Shown piece by piece: positions 50,329-59,011 of a stretch of DNA of 64,000 bases; the first letter of the stretch is position 1, and every line of letters starts with the position of its first letter. Below the pieces are notes generated by a model that ran no database searches, was not told the origin of the DNA, and saw only the letters and a list, made by a program, of their open reading frames with translations. The DNA lies in the NCBI RefSeq assembly GCF_003946345.1, contig NZ_RHNY01000001.1:1-64000 (forward strand), read 5' to 3'. The position numbers were made by a program, and so were the translations under genes. The DNA is from Levilactobacillus tongjiangensis. GTDB lineage: Bacteria > Bacillota > Bacilli > Lactobacillales > Lactobacillaceae.

Positions 50329-50529
50329 ACGACAATGTGGTCTCATGTGAAAGTTAGTGTGTTTAGCCGAAAATGAAGCAATCGCTATTGGCTGTTTCAC
50401 TTGATTTGACTAGATGGGGTATCAGGTAGTCAGCTTATAAAGCTAGTCATTGAAATACCCACTATGCCTGATATAACAAGGATTGGGTATTGAGATTTAG
50501 TCAGTAGTAGGAAATTGCCGCCTCACCGA

Positions 50530-50680
50530 TCACCAAATTTGGACTGGGAACGCTTTGGGAAGGACGGGACAAGCCAAAGAGCGGTCTTACCCCTCGCTTG
50601 AAGCCACAAAAACCGTCTTTGAGTCGCCATTTTCAAGAAAATTATTTGAAAATCTCACGACTGAGTCCAAATTTGACTCA
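50530..50680 (+). repeat. Diverged family A repeat
   Basis: AAAGAGCGGTCTTACCCCTC, GCTTGAAGCCAC and TTTGAGTCGCC match the A core; the ends CCAAATTTGGACT and AGTCCAAATTTG are complementary. The stretch 50329-50529 before it holds no gene I can support. Confidence 0.6.
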
Positions 50681-50770
50681 CTCTTGGCTACCTAGTGGTA
50701 CGCCAATAATATTGCGTAAGTGCAGTCATTCAGGCATGCAAGCTAGCTTATTTTTCAAGAACCCGTTTAA

Positions 50771-50950
50771 CCGGAGGTGGTCAGAGGTGAAGCCAGCTGT
50801 GTCGACGCTGTTAGCCGATTTTCGGCTTACAGCGTGGGACGGGTTTGGAGACTGGTGGTTTTTCCAGGCTTCAAACCGAGCCGAAGGACCGCTTTTCAGG
50901 CCGCAGGCGTTCCCCACAGCAGGCGGAATCTCTGACAGCCACAGGTGGCT
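50771..50950 (-). repeat. Family A repeat, reverse orientation
   Basis: On the minus strand ATTCCGCCTGCTGTGGGGAA, AAAGCGGTCCTTCGGCTC, a long internal stem (GCTGTAAGCCGA with TCGGCTAACAGC) and ACAGCTGGCTTCACCTC plus CACCTCCGG reproduce the family A order. The 50951-51053 remainder shows nothing. Confidence 0.7.
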
Positions 50951-51053
50951 GGTGAGGCTAATTTTAAGTCTATAACGCCTTATTATTCTTGGTTTGATAA
51001 CGGTTCTCTAACTTTCAACCTTTAGCTAAAATACCTAAAACTCACCTACACCG

Positions 51054-52847
51054 TTACTGCGTTTGCGTTTCTAACGATAAATCATTCATGAACGTCAGCA
51101 GGAGGTTCGCGTAACTTGGGTGGTCCGTGTTGTCCTTGATTTCCTGTTGAATCAGGCTGAGATTGTTGGTAATCACACCGTTAGCGCCCATGAACATCAT
51201 CTGGTCCATCGTGGTAACGTCGTCGATATCCCAAGCGTAGACCTTCTTGTGCTCTCGGTTGGCCTGATCAATGAAGGTATCGTTTAAAGTAGTGGCCTCC
51301 ATGGTGTAAGCGTTGGCCCGAGTGTGGGGGAAGGTTAAGTTGTACGGCAGAATGTAGCTGACGAAGAGCTGTGGATGTGCCTGCTTCAAGCGATTCATGA
51401 TACCGTAGCTCAGGGTGTGCACCTGCTCATGATGGGCCATGATCCGGGTGCCAAATTGTCGGTAGAAACGGTCGGGTAAGTCCTTGGTGTCACCTGAACT
51501 GGTTTTGATTTCAATCAGTAGTTTCTGATGATGTTGAATGGCGGTGTTCAGGTAGTGGTCGAAGCTGGGAATCTTAGCCTGATAACCGTTTTCTGTGACG
51601 GTGACCTTAGTTAGCTGGGCCAACGTCATCTTAGAGACTGACCGTTTCAAATTAGCTAAGTTTTTCAGGTTGGCGTCGTGCATGACCACAAATTGATGAT
51701 CTTTGGTCTCACGAATGTCCATTTCCACGTAGTCTGGTTTTTCTTTACTGGTCTTAACCATGGCTGGAATGGTGTTCTGCACCCCGTTACCGTTGTCCAC
51801 ACCTCGGTGGGCAATTGTGAGTGGTTTACTCATGGCCAGGCCATTTAAGTAAATCAGGTTGAAGGCAACCATAAGGGCACTGATGACGGTCAGACCGCTG
51901 ATGATCAGGAGGCGAGTTCGTAACTTGGTCTTGGCCGGTTCCCGAAAACTGAAGAGGGAAAGTGGTGTCCGCCGGTGAGTATCGTGACTACTCAGAATAA
52001 CCATCATAAAGAGGATGGTCGAGTAGCAGACGATGAATTCTGTGATAACTTCCATTAAGAAGAGATTGAACGTCGCGATTGCCAACGCAATGCTGGTTTT
52101 ATCGAAGATCAGCTGACCCAGATAGATGGCGGCATAGATGATAGTCACGGCAATGCTGACCATAATCAAAGTCAGCACAATTTTACTGAGGTAATTCCAA
52201 AATTCGCCGCGGGTTCGCTGCCAGCTGAGACGGATGGCCTCACGACTGTGATAATGGTCGATCATCATCAACGGGAGTACCGCAATCAAACGAGTACCGA
52301 GGTAGGCAGCGACCACGTAAAATAGACCCAGTAGTACGGCCCACAGGGGGTTATCCATGAGATAGCTGACGATGAATGAAGGAATCTTGGCCTTGTTGAG
52401 CAAAGGGGTGGTAAATAATTCGCTCCCAAACGGCATGATGACGATAAAGTAGCCAATGAAGAATAGGAAGGTACTAGGCGAAGCCCCCGCAATGCTGCGG
52501 ACCGTTTCAGTCAAAACGGCTCTGGAAGAATCCGGTCGACCACTGCGAATGTTGGTGATCCCCAGTAAAAGGTAGGCAAACTGCCAGTAGATCAGGGTGA
52601 TAATTGCCAGGAGAATCAGCAACAGACCAGCGATAGCCAGGGGATGTTGGAGCGTGATGGTAACGATGTTGGTATAGGAAACGTAAGGAACACGTTGCCA
52701 TTTCATAAGGGCTGCAGTCAACCAAGTGAACGCGGGGACTGCTAAGTAGCTAATAACTAAGTTGGTTACGAAGACCAGGGTCACGTAACTGCCCCAGTGT
52801 TGGAAAAAGTGGTGGGTTGCTTCCCGCCAGAACCGCCAAGCTTGCAC
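51054..52847 (-). CDS. Membrane-anchored glycerophosphodiester phosphodiesterase
   Basis: 597 aa. Residues about 1-330 form a multi-pass membrane domain (several hydrophobic segments, as in the GDPD-associated membrane domain family); about 340-590 is a GDPD TIM barrel. Catalytic marks are IAHRGVDNGNGVQNT (His-Arg), YVEMDIRETKD (metal Glu and Asp), VVMHDANL (second His) and the late YAWDIDDV. It would hydrolyse glycerophosphodiesters or (lipo)teichoic-acid glycerol phosphate at the membrane. Divergent from adhE across a 420-bp control region. Confidence 0.9.
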   Translation of the reverse strand: MQAWRFWREATHHFFQHWGSYVTLVFVTNLVISYLAVPAFTWLTAALMKWQRVPYVSYTNIVTITLQHPLAIAGLLLILLAIITLIYWQFAYLLLGITNIRSGRPDSSRAVLTETVRSIAGASPSTFLFFIGYFIVIMPFGSELFTTPLLNKAKIPSFIVSYLMDNPLWAVLLGLFYVVAAYLGTRLIAVLPLMMIDHYHSREAIRLSWQRTRGEFWNYLSKIVLTLIMVSIAVTIIYAAIYLGQLIFDKTSIALAIATFNLFLMEVITEFIVCYSTILFMMVILSSHDTHRRTPLSLFSFREPAKTKLRTRLLIISGLTVISALMVAFNLIYLNGLAMSKPLTIAHRGVDNGNGVQNTIPAMVKTSKEKPDYVEMDIRETKDHQFVVMHDANLKNLANLKRSVSKMTLAQLTKVTVTENGYQAKIPSFDHYLNTAIQHHQKLLIEIKTSSGDTKDLPDRFYRQFGTRIMAHHEQVHTLSYGIMNRLKQAHPQLFVSYILPYNLTFPHTRANAYTMEATTLNDTFIDQANREHKKVYAWDIDDVTTMDQMMFMGANGVITNNLSLIQQEIKDNTDHPSYANLLLTFMNDLSLETQTQ

Positions 52848-53030
52848 AGTTCTCAGCTCCTCTCAAATGGGCCCGGTGAAGTTCTAGCGTGGAAGACGTA
52901 CTAGGGAGACCGTAGCCTGATTAATATCTCTACTTTAGCATATCCCACCGCCGTCCTCAGAAAAAATAAGATATTTTGTCGTTGAGGAGACTAAACGAGT
53001 GGTGCGCCGTGAGAATCTTGATCATTAAAA

Positions 53031-53044
53031 TGAAAGCGCTTGCA
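53031..53044. promoter_or_regulatory. cre site upstream of adhE
   Basis: TGAAAGCGCTTGCA matches TGNAANCGNTNNCA at every fixed position; about 150 bases upstream of the adhE -35. Confidence 0.8.
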
Positions 53045-53049
53045 GTTTA

Positions 53050-53067
53050 TAGTGATTTAATTCACAC
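53050..53067. promoter_or_regulatory. Rex-like box 1 of adhE
   Basis: TAGTGATTTAATTCACAC agrees with the Rex consensus TTGTGAAWWWWTTCACAA at 15 of 18 positions. Confidence 0.5.
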
Positions 53068-53169
53068 GTATGTTAAGGCTAAGTCTTTTGCGAAATGCGG
53101 GTCACGACCAACGCGGACGGTGTGATAAGAAGCCTGATGTAAAGCCGGTTAAGCAATCAAACGAATTAA

Positions 53170-53187
53170 TTGTGATATTTTTAACAA
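53170..53187. promoter_or_regulatory. Rex-like box 2 of adhE
   Basis: TTGTGATATTTTTAACAA agrees with the Rex consensus at 16 of 18 positions and lies seven bases upstream of the -35. Confidence 0.6.
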
Positions 53188-53194
53188 AAAGGTC

Positions 53195-53222
53195 TTGCAG
53201 ATTTTCAGAAACATGTTAAGAT
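53195..53222 (+). promoter_or_regulatory. Promoter of adhE
   Basis: TTGCAG, 16-base spacer, TAAGAT. Confidence 0.65.
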
Positions 53223-53273
53223 TATATTCGTGAAGAAGTTAACAAAGATGTTTTCAAAAACGGAGGCATGGAT

Positions 53274-55892
53274 ATGTTAAAAGATGTGAAAGAGAATTCT
53301 AAATTAAATGCAAAAGAAAGCGAAGAAACCGTCGACCAAATGATCGACCGGCTCACGCAAAAAGCCCATGATGCCTTGTGTGGCATGGACGATTTTTCCC
53401 AAGAACAAGTTGACCACATTGTGCATCAGATGGCCATTGCTGGCTTGGACCACCACATGGCGTTAGCTAAAGCGGCCTATGAAGAAACTGGTCGTGGTGT
53501 GATGGAAGATAAAGCAGTTAAAAACATGTTTGCCACTGAAGAAATCTGGCACTCAATTAAAAACGATAAGACGGTCGGAATTATTAAAGATGATCGCGAA
53601 CGGCAACTGATTACGGTGGCTGAACCCCTTGGCATCTTAGCTGGGGTCACACCAGTTACGAACCCGACCTCAACTACGCTGTTTAAGAGCTTGATTGCCG
53701 TAAAGACGCGGAACCCAATCATCTTTGCGTTCCACCCACAAGCCCAGAAGTCTTCTGTCATGGCCGCCAAGGTCGTGCGGGATGCTGCGATTGCTGCTGG
53801 GGCACCTGAAGGCGTCATCCAATGGATCGACAAGCCTAGTTTGGAAGCCACAACTGCACTGATGAATCACCCGATGGTGGCTAGTGTTCTGGCTACCGGT
53901 GGCCCTGGCATGGTTAAGGCAGCCTACTCAACTGGTAAGCCAGCCTTAGGGGTTGGACCCGGTAACGGTCCTGCCTACATTGAAAAGACGGCCAACATCA
54001 AGCGGGCCGTTTACGACATCGTCTTATCCAAGACGTTTGATAACGGGATGGTCTGTGCTTCTGAAAACAGTGCCGTCATCGACGCTGAGATTTACAACGA
54101 TGTGAAGCAAGAAATGCAAGACCGGGGTGTTTACTTCATTAAGAAGGCCGACGAGAAGGCTTTAGCCGATGCTATGTTTGTGCCAAATGGTGGGGTCAAG
54201 GGACCAATCGCTGGAATGTCAGCACGTAAGATTGCCGATTTGGCAGGCATCAAGGTGCCAGATAGCACCAAGGTCTTAGCAGCTGAAATCACCGGAGTTG
54301 GCGAAAAGTACCCACTCTCTCGTGAAAAACTCAGCCCAGTTATTTCCGTATACAAGGCTAGCAGTCAAGAGAAAGCCTTTGACCTCTGCAACCAGTTACT
54401 CCATTTCGGTGGGTTAGGGCATACGGCAGCCATCCATACCATGGATGACGACCTGGCCACTAAGTACGGTATCGTCATGAAGGCTAGTCGGGTGTTGGTC
54501 AACACACCATCCGCTATCGGTGGAATTGGGAACCTGTACAACGAAATGGTACCTTCCTTGACGTTAGGGACTGGTTCATGGGGTAAGAATTCCGTTTCCC
54601 ATAACGTTTCCTCATTCGACCTGTTGAACATCAAAACGATTGCAAAGCGGCGAAATAATATGCAATGGATTAAATTACCTCGAGTTTACTTTGAAAAGAC
54701 GTCTGTCCGTTACCTGAACGATATGCCTGGTGTTAAGCGGGTCTTCTTAGTAACTGACCCCGCCATGGTTGAGTTAGGGTACATTGACACGGTCTTAAAT
54801 GAATTAAAGCGGCAACCAAACGGCATTGAATACTCCTTATTCTCTGACGTTGAACCAGATCCAACGACTGACACGGTTAACCGTGGGGTCGCTCAAATGC
54901 GGATGTTCAAGCCAGATACCATTGTGGCTTTAGGTGGGGGTTCTGCCATGGACGCTGCCAAGAACATGTGGCTCTTCTATGAAGACCCTAACGCTAGCTT
55001 CTTTGGTGCTAAGCAGAAATTCATGGATATTCGGAAGCGGACTTACAGCTTCAACAAGCCACACAAGGCCCAATTTGTTGCTATTCCAACGACTTCCGGA
55101 ACTGGTTCAGAAGTCACGCCATTCTCCGTCATCACCGACTCTAAGACGCACGTGAAGTACCCATTGGCTGACTACGCATTGACCCCAGACGTTGCCATCG
55201 TGGACTCACAATTTATTGAAACGGTGCCTAAGAAGACGGTTGCTTACTCTGGCTTGGATGTGTTGACCCACGCGATTGAATCCTACGTGTCTAACATGGC
55301 TTCCGATTACACGCGGCCATGGTCCTTACAAGCCATGAAGTTGGTTATGGAAAACCTGACGGATTCCTACAATGGTGATATTCACGCCCGTGAAGAAATG
55401 CATAACGCTTCAACGTTGGCGGGGATGGCCTTTGCGAACGCCTTCCTAGGGGTCGACCACTCGATTGCTCACAAGTTAGGTGGAGAATTCGGTTTACCAC
55501 ACGGGTTGGCCATTGCGATTACGTTGCCTCACGTTATCCGGTACAACTTCAAGGAACCAACGAAGCTCTCCATGTGGCCAAAGTACGATCACTTCAGAGC
55601 CGACGAAGATTACGCACAGATTGCCCGTTACCTGGGACTATCCGGTAACAGCAAGGAAGAATTGAAGGAAGCCCTGGTTAAGCGGATCATCGACTTGGCT
55701 CACTCAGTTGGTGTAACCCTTAGCTTGAAGGCTAACGGCGTTGACAAGGCGCACTTCGATCAGGCCGTGGACAAGTTGGCTGAATTAGCCTTCGAGGACC
55801 AATGCACGACGGCTAACCCTAAGGAACCTTTGATTTCTGAACTAAAGCAAATCATGATTGACGAATACGACGGTAAGCATGTCGAGAAGTAA
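53274..55892 (+). CDS. adhE: Bifunctional acetaldehyde-CoA/alcohol dehydrogenase
   Basis: Converts acetyl-CoA to acetaldehyde and then ethanol, re-oxidising two NADH; the main electron sink of heterofermenters. Residues about 1-440: aldehyde dehydrogenase with GVGPGNGPAYIE and catalytic Cys in NGMVCASENSAV (about residue 260). Residues about 460-872: iron-dependent alcohol dehydrogenase with GGGSAMDAAK cofactor loop, TTSGTGSEVTPF, and metal ligands in LDVLTHAIESYVS and GVDHSIAHKLGG...GLPHG. ATG at 53274 is seven bases from GGAGG; 53268 is too close. Upstream cre and Rex-like boxes suggest carbon and NADH control. Confidence 0.96.
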   Translation: MLKDVKENSKLNAKESEETVDQMIDRLTQKAHDALCGMDDFSQEQVDHIVHQMAIAGLDHHMALAKAAYEETGRGVMEDKAVKNMFATEEIWHSIKNDKTVGIIKDDRERQLITVAEPLGILAGVTPVTNPTSTTLFKSLIAVKTRNPIIFAFHPQAQKSSVMAAKVVRDAAIAAGAPEGVIQWIDKPSLEATTALMNHPMVASVLATGGPGMVKAAYSTGKPALGVGPGNGPAYIEKTANIKRAVYDIVLSKTFDNGMVCASENSAVIDAEIYNDVKQEMQDRGVYFIKKADEKALADAMFVPNGGVKGPIAGMSARKIADLAGIKVPDSTKVLAAEITGVGEKYPLSREKLSPVISVYKASSQEKAFDLCNQLLHFGGLGHTAAIHTMDDDLATKYGIVMKASRVLVNTPSAIGGIGNLYNEMVPSLTLGTGSWGKNSVSHNVSSFDLLNIKTIAKRRNNMQWIKLPRVYFEKTSVRYLNDMPGVKRVFLVTDPAMVELGYIDTVLNELKRQPNGIEYSLFSDVEPDPTTDTVNRGVAQMRMFKPDTIVALGGGSAMDAAKNMWLFYEDPNASFFGAKQKFMDIRKRTYSFNKPHKAQFVAIPTTSGTGSEVTPFSVITDSKTHVKYPLADYALTPDVAIVDSQFIETVPKKTVAYSGLDVLTHAIESYVSNMASDYTRPWSLQAMKLVMENLTDSYNGDIHAREEMHNASTLAGMAFANAFLGVDHSIAHKLGGEFGLPHGLAIAITLPHVIRYNFKEPTKLSMWPKYDHFRADEDYAQIARYLGLSGNSKEELKEALVKRIIDLAHSVGVTLSLKANGVDKAHFDQAVDKLAELAFEDQCTTANPKEPLISELKQIMIDEYDGKHVEK

Positions 55893-55912
55893 GAACTATT
55901 GTGACTAGAGAT

Positions 55913-55947
55913 AAAAAGGTCAGGTGCCTCAGCGCCTGACCTTTTTG
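55913..55947 (+). terminator. Terminator of adhE
   Basis: AAAAAGGTCAGG and CCTGACCTTTTT arms with an inner GC stem. Confidence 0.92.
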
Positions 55948-56328
55948 CTGTACTTGAAGTCGTGCTGAGTGACGGGTGCGTAAGGTTTTAGCTGATATGT
56001 GTTTGGTGATTGAACGAGTTTCTACTATATTATATGAATAAAAATATTCGCTGAATTTTGAAATGGGCCGGTCAATTTGACTAAATTAGGTGGTTTTGAC
56101 CAAGCTATTGGGGATGAAAATAGCGGTGAATAATGAAAATGTTGATAAAAGAGGGGATTTATCATCAAATTTTCATGAAAGTGACCAAATTTTTGTGATT
56201 ATTTGGTGCAAAACACACCAAAAATTTACCCTCTTTTTCGCTAAAATGGGCAAATATGGGGTCAAAAAAGCGGTTTATGTGACAGTGACGTTACAAATAT
56301 TACGAAATGTCATACAGTAATATTTTTC
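55948..56328. other. Gap without a supported gene
   Basis: AT-rich spacer upstream of the first Apf-like gene. A 76-codon plus-strand frame (56090-56320) lacks a ribosome site and protein-like composition. I see no other feature before the WalR-like box. Confidence 0.6.
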
Positions 56329-56345
56329 TTAACACTGGCGTAACA
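56329..56345 (-). promoter_or_regulatory. WalR-like box
   Basis: On the minus strand TGTTAC-N5-TGTTAA fits the WalR (YycF) direct-repeat consensus TGTWAH-N5-TGTWAH; 14 bases upstream of the -35 of a wall-protein gene. Confidence 0.5.
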
Positions 56346-56359
56346 CAACGCCAATCTGG

Positions 56360-56387
56360 TTGACACAACCATCGGTTATTCTAATAC
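56360..56387 (+). promoter_or_regulatory. Promoter of the first Apf-like gene
   Basis: Consensus TTGACA, 16-base spacer, TAATAC. Confidence 0.8.
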
Positions 56388-56420
56388 CCGTTAAGCAAAC
56401 AAAGGAGGACATTCATTCTT

Positions 56421-57026
56421 ATGAATATCAAAAAAGCTTTAGTTAATACTTTGGGTACGGTTGCCGTTGTCGGTGCCGGTATCTTCGCCACTAATGTCAC
56501 GGCCAACGCCGATACTAATGTTACGGTCAAGCAGGGGGATTCTGTTTGGTCATTAGCTAGCAAGTATGATTCATCCGTTAGTGCCATTGAAAAGGCAAAC
56601 AGCCTGAGCAACTCCAACCTGATCTTCGTGGGTCAAAAGTTAAACGTGCCAAGCAGCACGCAAGCTGCCACGACTTCAGCTAACGCTTCTACTAAAAACT
56701 ACAGTCACCAAGCAACGACTACGCCAGCTAGCCAATCCACGACTAGCCAGGCAACCACGAACCACCACACGAGCACAACTTCTGCTTCTACTGGTGTTTC
56801 TGGTTCAGAAGCCAGTGCTAAGGCCTGGATCGCTAACAAGGAATCTGGCGGTTCATACTCAGCTACCAACGGCCAATACATCGGTAAGTACCAACTGAGC
56901 TCTTCCTACTTGAATGGTGACTACTCAGCCGCCAACCAAGAAAAGGTTGCTAACTCATACGTTGCTTCCCGTTACGGTTCATGGTCAGCTGCCCAAGCTT
57001 TCTGGCAAGCAAACGGCTGGTACTAA
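56421..57026 (+). CDS. apf: LysM-Apf-like secreted cell-wall protein 1
   Basis: 201 aa. Signal peptide (ALVNTLGTVAVVGAGIFA, cut near TANA), one LysM peptidoglycan-binding domain about residues 33-78 (VTVKQGDSVWSLASKYD, LIFVGQKLNVP), a Ser/Thr/Gln-rich linker, and a C-terminal module of about 65 aa (WIANKESGGSYSATNGQY, GKYQLSSSYLNGDYS, WQANGWY) found in lactobacillal aggregation-promoting factors and resembling lysozyme-like cores. First of three tandem paralogues. Strong GGAGG and promoter. Confidence 0.92.
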   Translation: MNIKKALVNTLGTVAVVGAGIFATNVTANADTNVTVKQGDSVWSLASKYDSSVSAIEKANSLSNSNLIFVGQKLNVPSSTQAATTSANASTKNYSHQATTTPASQSTTSQATTNHHTSTTSASTGVSGSEASAKAWIANKESGGSYSATNGQYIGKYQLSSSYLNGDYSAANQEKVANSYVASRYGSWSAAQAFWQANGWY

Positions 57027-57070
57027 ACCTAGTTTAGTAGCACCAACCAACTTACGTTTAAATTCAAGTA

Positions 57071-57106
57071 ACGCCCCTCGGATGCAGGTCCGATGGGCGT
57101 TTTTTG
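57071..57106 (+). terminator. Intrinsic terminator
   Basis: ACGCCC and CGGA arms pair with TCCG and GGGCGT, then six T. Confidence 0.85.
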
Positions 57107-57127
57107 TTGTTTAACTAAAGGCGCACT

Positions 57128-57298
57128 CCGGTAGCCAGGGATTCCGCCTGCTGTGGGGACGCTTCAGCCAAAGGGCGGGCTTCTCGCTCAATTTGGAGCC
57201 ACGAAGAACCCGTGTCTTCAAAGTCGCCCGTGCTGTAGACTGGAAAATCACCAGTCAACACCACCTTCACAGCTGGCTACATCCCTGGCTACCTCCGG
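57128..57298 (+). repeat. Dispersed structured repeat, family A (copy 2)
   Basis: Arms CCGGTAGCCAGGGAT and ATCCCTGGCTACCTCCGG. Compared with the copy at 23264, both arms changed together, keeping the pairing and the same three-base AGG asymmetry. The 57299-57600 remainder shows no gene; it leads into the promoter of the next Apf-like gene. Confidence 0.8.
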
Positions 57299-57707
57299 CT
57301 CTGATTGTGATGTAACGTGATTTACGAGCTAATTGATAGTAGAGGACGAACTTTGGTGGCCGGAAAGGCGGAAGAACACACTGAGTTGCCTAACTTTACG
57401 CGTTGAATTTGGCTGGAAATTGCAGTTTAGCCTAAAAAAGATGGTAAATTCACACTTTTTGACCGATTAATTTACGAGAGAAACTGTGTCAAACCGCTGA
57501 TTTCGTCATACCAGCGCAAAATAAAGGTCGAAAACCCGGTTAATGTTGCAACCTTATTAACCACATTACGCTTTGTCATTTAAGCCGGTTTTTCTTAATG
57601 TGGGTGTAACTCAGGAACAATCACGGTGTAACCTCCACAGGTTATGATATATCTTGTTAAGTAATTGATAGACAGATTCACTAATCAAAAGGAGGACATT
57701 CATTTTT

Positions 57708-58343
57708 ATGAATATCAAAAAAGTTTTAGTATCTACATTGGGAACTGCAGCCGTTTTAGGCGCTGGCTTCTTCGCTAGCACCACTTCCGCAAATGCCGAC
57801 GTCCGGGTTTCGGTTAAGTCGGGAGACACGGTTGCTAAGATCGCTAACCAATACAACTCCAGTGTTTCATCAATCGAACAAGCAAACAACTTAAAGAACG
57901 TTAACTTGATTTACGTCGGTGAATCCTTAGTGATTCCTAGCGCTGCTTCAACTAGCACAACTACGGCGGCTACGACTGGTTCAACGACCACGACGCCTAG
58001 CCAATCAACGACGTCAAACACTAACTCAGCAAACTACAGTGGCACTTCTAACTACAGCCACAAGACTGCTTCAACTGGAACGACCAGTTCAGCTTCTACA
58101 GCTTCGACGACCACGTCTGGCTCAAGCTCTTCAGCTAAGTCATGGATTGCAAACAAAGAATCCGGCGGTTCATACACTGCTACGAACGGGAACTACTACG
58201 GGAAGTACCAACTGAGCAAGTCTTACTTGCACGGTGATTACTCAGCCGCTAACCAAGAAAAGGTAGCCAACTCTTACGTATCTTCTCGTTATGGTTCATG
58301 GGCTGCTGCTAAGTCATTCTGGCAAGCAAACGGCTGGTACTAA
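57708..58343 (+). CDS. apf: LysM-Apf-like secreted cell-wall protein 2
   Basis: 211 aa, the same plan as the preceding gene: signal peptide starting MNIKKVLVSTLGTAAVLGAG, LysM about residues 32-77 (VSVKSGDTVAKIANQYNSSV, LIYVGESLVIPS), a longer Ser/Thr linker, and the Apf C-terminal module (WIANKESGGSYTATNGNYYG, GSWAAAKSFWQANGWY). N- and C-termini are nearly identical to copy 1 while the linker diverged, as expected for a duplication. GGAGG precedes the ATG. The upstream region (57600-57700) aligns with those of copies 1 and 3. Confidence 0.92.
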   Translation: MNIKKVLVSTLGTAAVLGAGFFASTTSANADVRVSVKSGDTVAKIANQYNSSVSSIEQANNLKNVNLIYVGESLVIPSAASTSTTTAATTGSTTTTPSQSTTSNTNSANYSGTSNYSHKTASTGTTSSASTASTTTSGSSSSAKSWIANKESGGSYTATNGNYYGKYQLSKSYLHGDYSAANQEKVANSYVSSRYGSWAAAKSFWQANGWY

Positions 58344-58380
58344 ACCGATTTAGACCAGTAGCTTAATTAAATTACGAAAT

Positions 58381-58417
58381 AAACGACGGAAAAGTCCTAG
58401 CGGCTGACCGTCGTTTT
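58381..58417 (+). terminator. Intrinsic terminator
   Basis: AAACGACGG pairs with CCGTCGTTT around an imperfect inner stem. Confidence 0.75.
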
Positions 58418-58577
58418 GTCGTGTCAAAATCCCGCTATTTCGGCATTTTCACGATGAATGTTACACCAGACCGCCAAAAATGGGGTTGGCCGTTACGTTT
58501 TTGTAACATTCGGACAATCTGGCTGTAACGTTTAAACGTTATGCTAAACTTAACAAATTCGCTAGGAGGGAAAATCT

Positions 58578-58928
58578 TTGAAATTAAAATCATTTTTCAT
58601 GGTCATCGTGACGGTTCTTACGTTGGCCGTTCCTAGTGTCACATCCGTTGTGACTCCAGCAACGACAGCAGAAGCCAGCACAACTTACGTTTCCACGTTA
58701 TCCAAGAAGGAAAAGAAGGCTAAGGCCTGGATCGCTATGAAGGAATCTGGCGGTAACTACCGCGCCCGTAATGGTCGTTACTACGGGAAGTATCAATTAA
58801 CGATCTCTATGTTACGTGGGGACTACAGCAAGACTAACCAAGAAAAGACCGCTGACAAGTACGCACACAACCGTTACGGCTCGTGGACGAAAGCCAAGCG
58901 TCACTGGTTGGGCTACGGCTGGTTCTAA
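58578..58928 (+). CDS. Short Apf-like secreted protein without LysM
   Basis: 116 aa, third of the tandem set. Signal peptide (FFMVIVTVLTLAVPSVTSVV) followed almost directly by the Apf module (WIAMKESGGNYRARNGRYYG, KYQLTISMLRGDYS, GSWTKAKRHWLGYGWF). The LysM domain and linker are absent, and the module is much more basic than in copies 1 and 2. TTG start after AGGAGGG at 58565-58571. Without LysM it should be released or held by charge. Confidence 0.88.
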   Translation: MKLKSFFMVIVTVLTLAVPSVTSVVTPATTAEASTTYVSTLSKKEKKAKAWIAMKESGGNYRARNGRYYGKYQLTISMLRGDYSKTNQEKTADKYAHNRYGSWTKAKRHWLGYGWF

Positions 58929-58948
58929 CTTAAAACTTAAATGAAATA

Positions 58949-58987
58949 AAATCCTCACTAGTCGGTTGGCTAGCGGGGATTTTTTGT
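58949..58987 (+). terminator. Intrinsic terminator
   Basis: AAAATCC...CTAG pairs with CTAG...GGATTTT, followed by T. Confidence 0.75.
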
Positions 58988-59011
58988 GTTTGGCGGGAAA
59001 AGGTCAGGCGG

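Noticed and set aside
50598-50975. 125-codon frame in the 50-51 kb gap
   Set aside because: It covers the repeats at 50530-50680 and 50771-50950; openness is a by-product of the repeat sequence.
56090-56320. 76-codon plus-strand frame before the first Apf-like gene
   Set aside because: No ribosome site, AT-rich low-information sequence; overlaps the promoter region.
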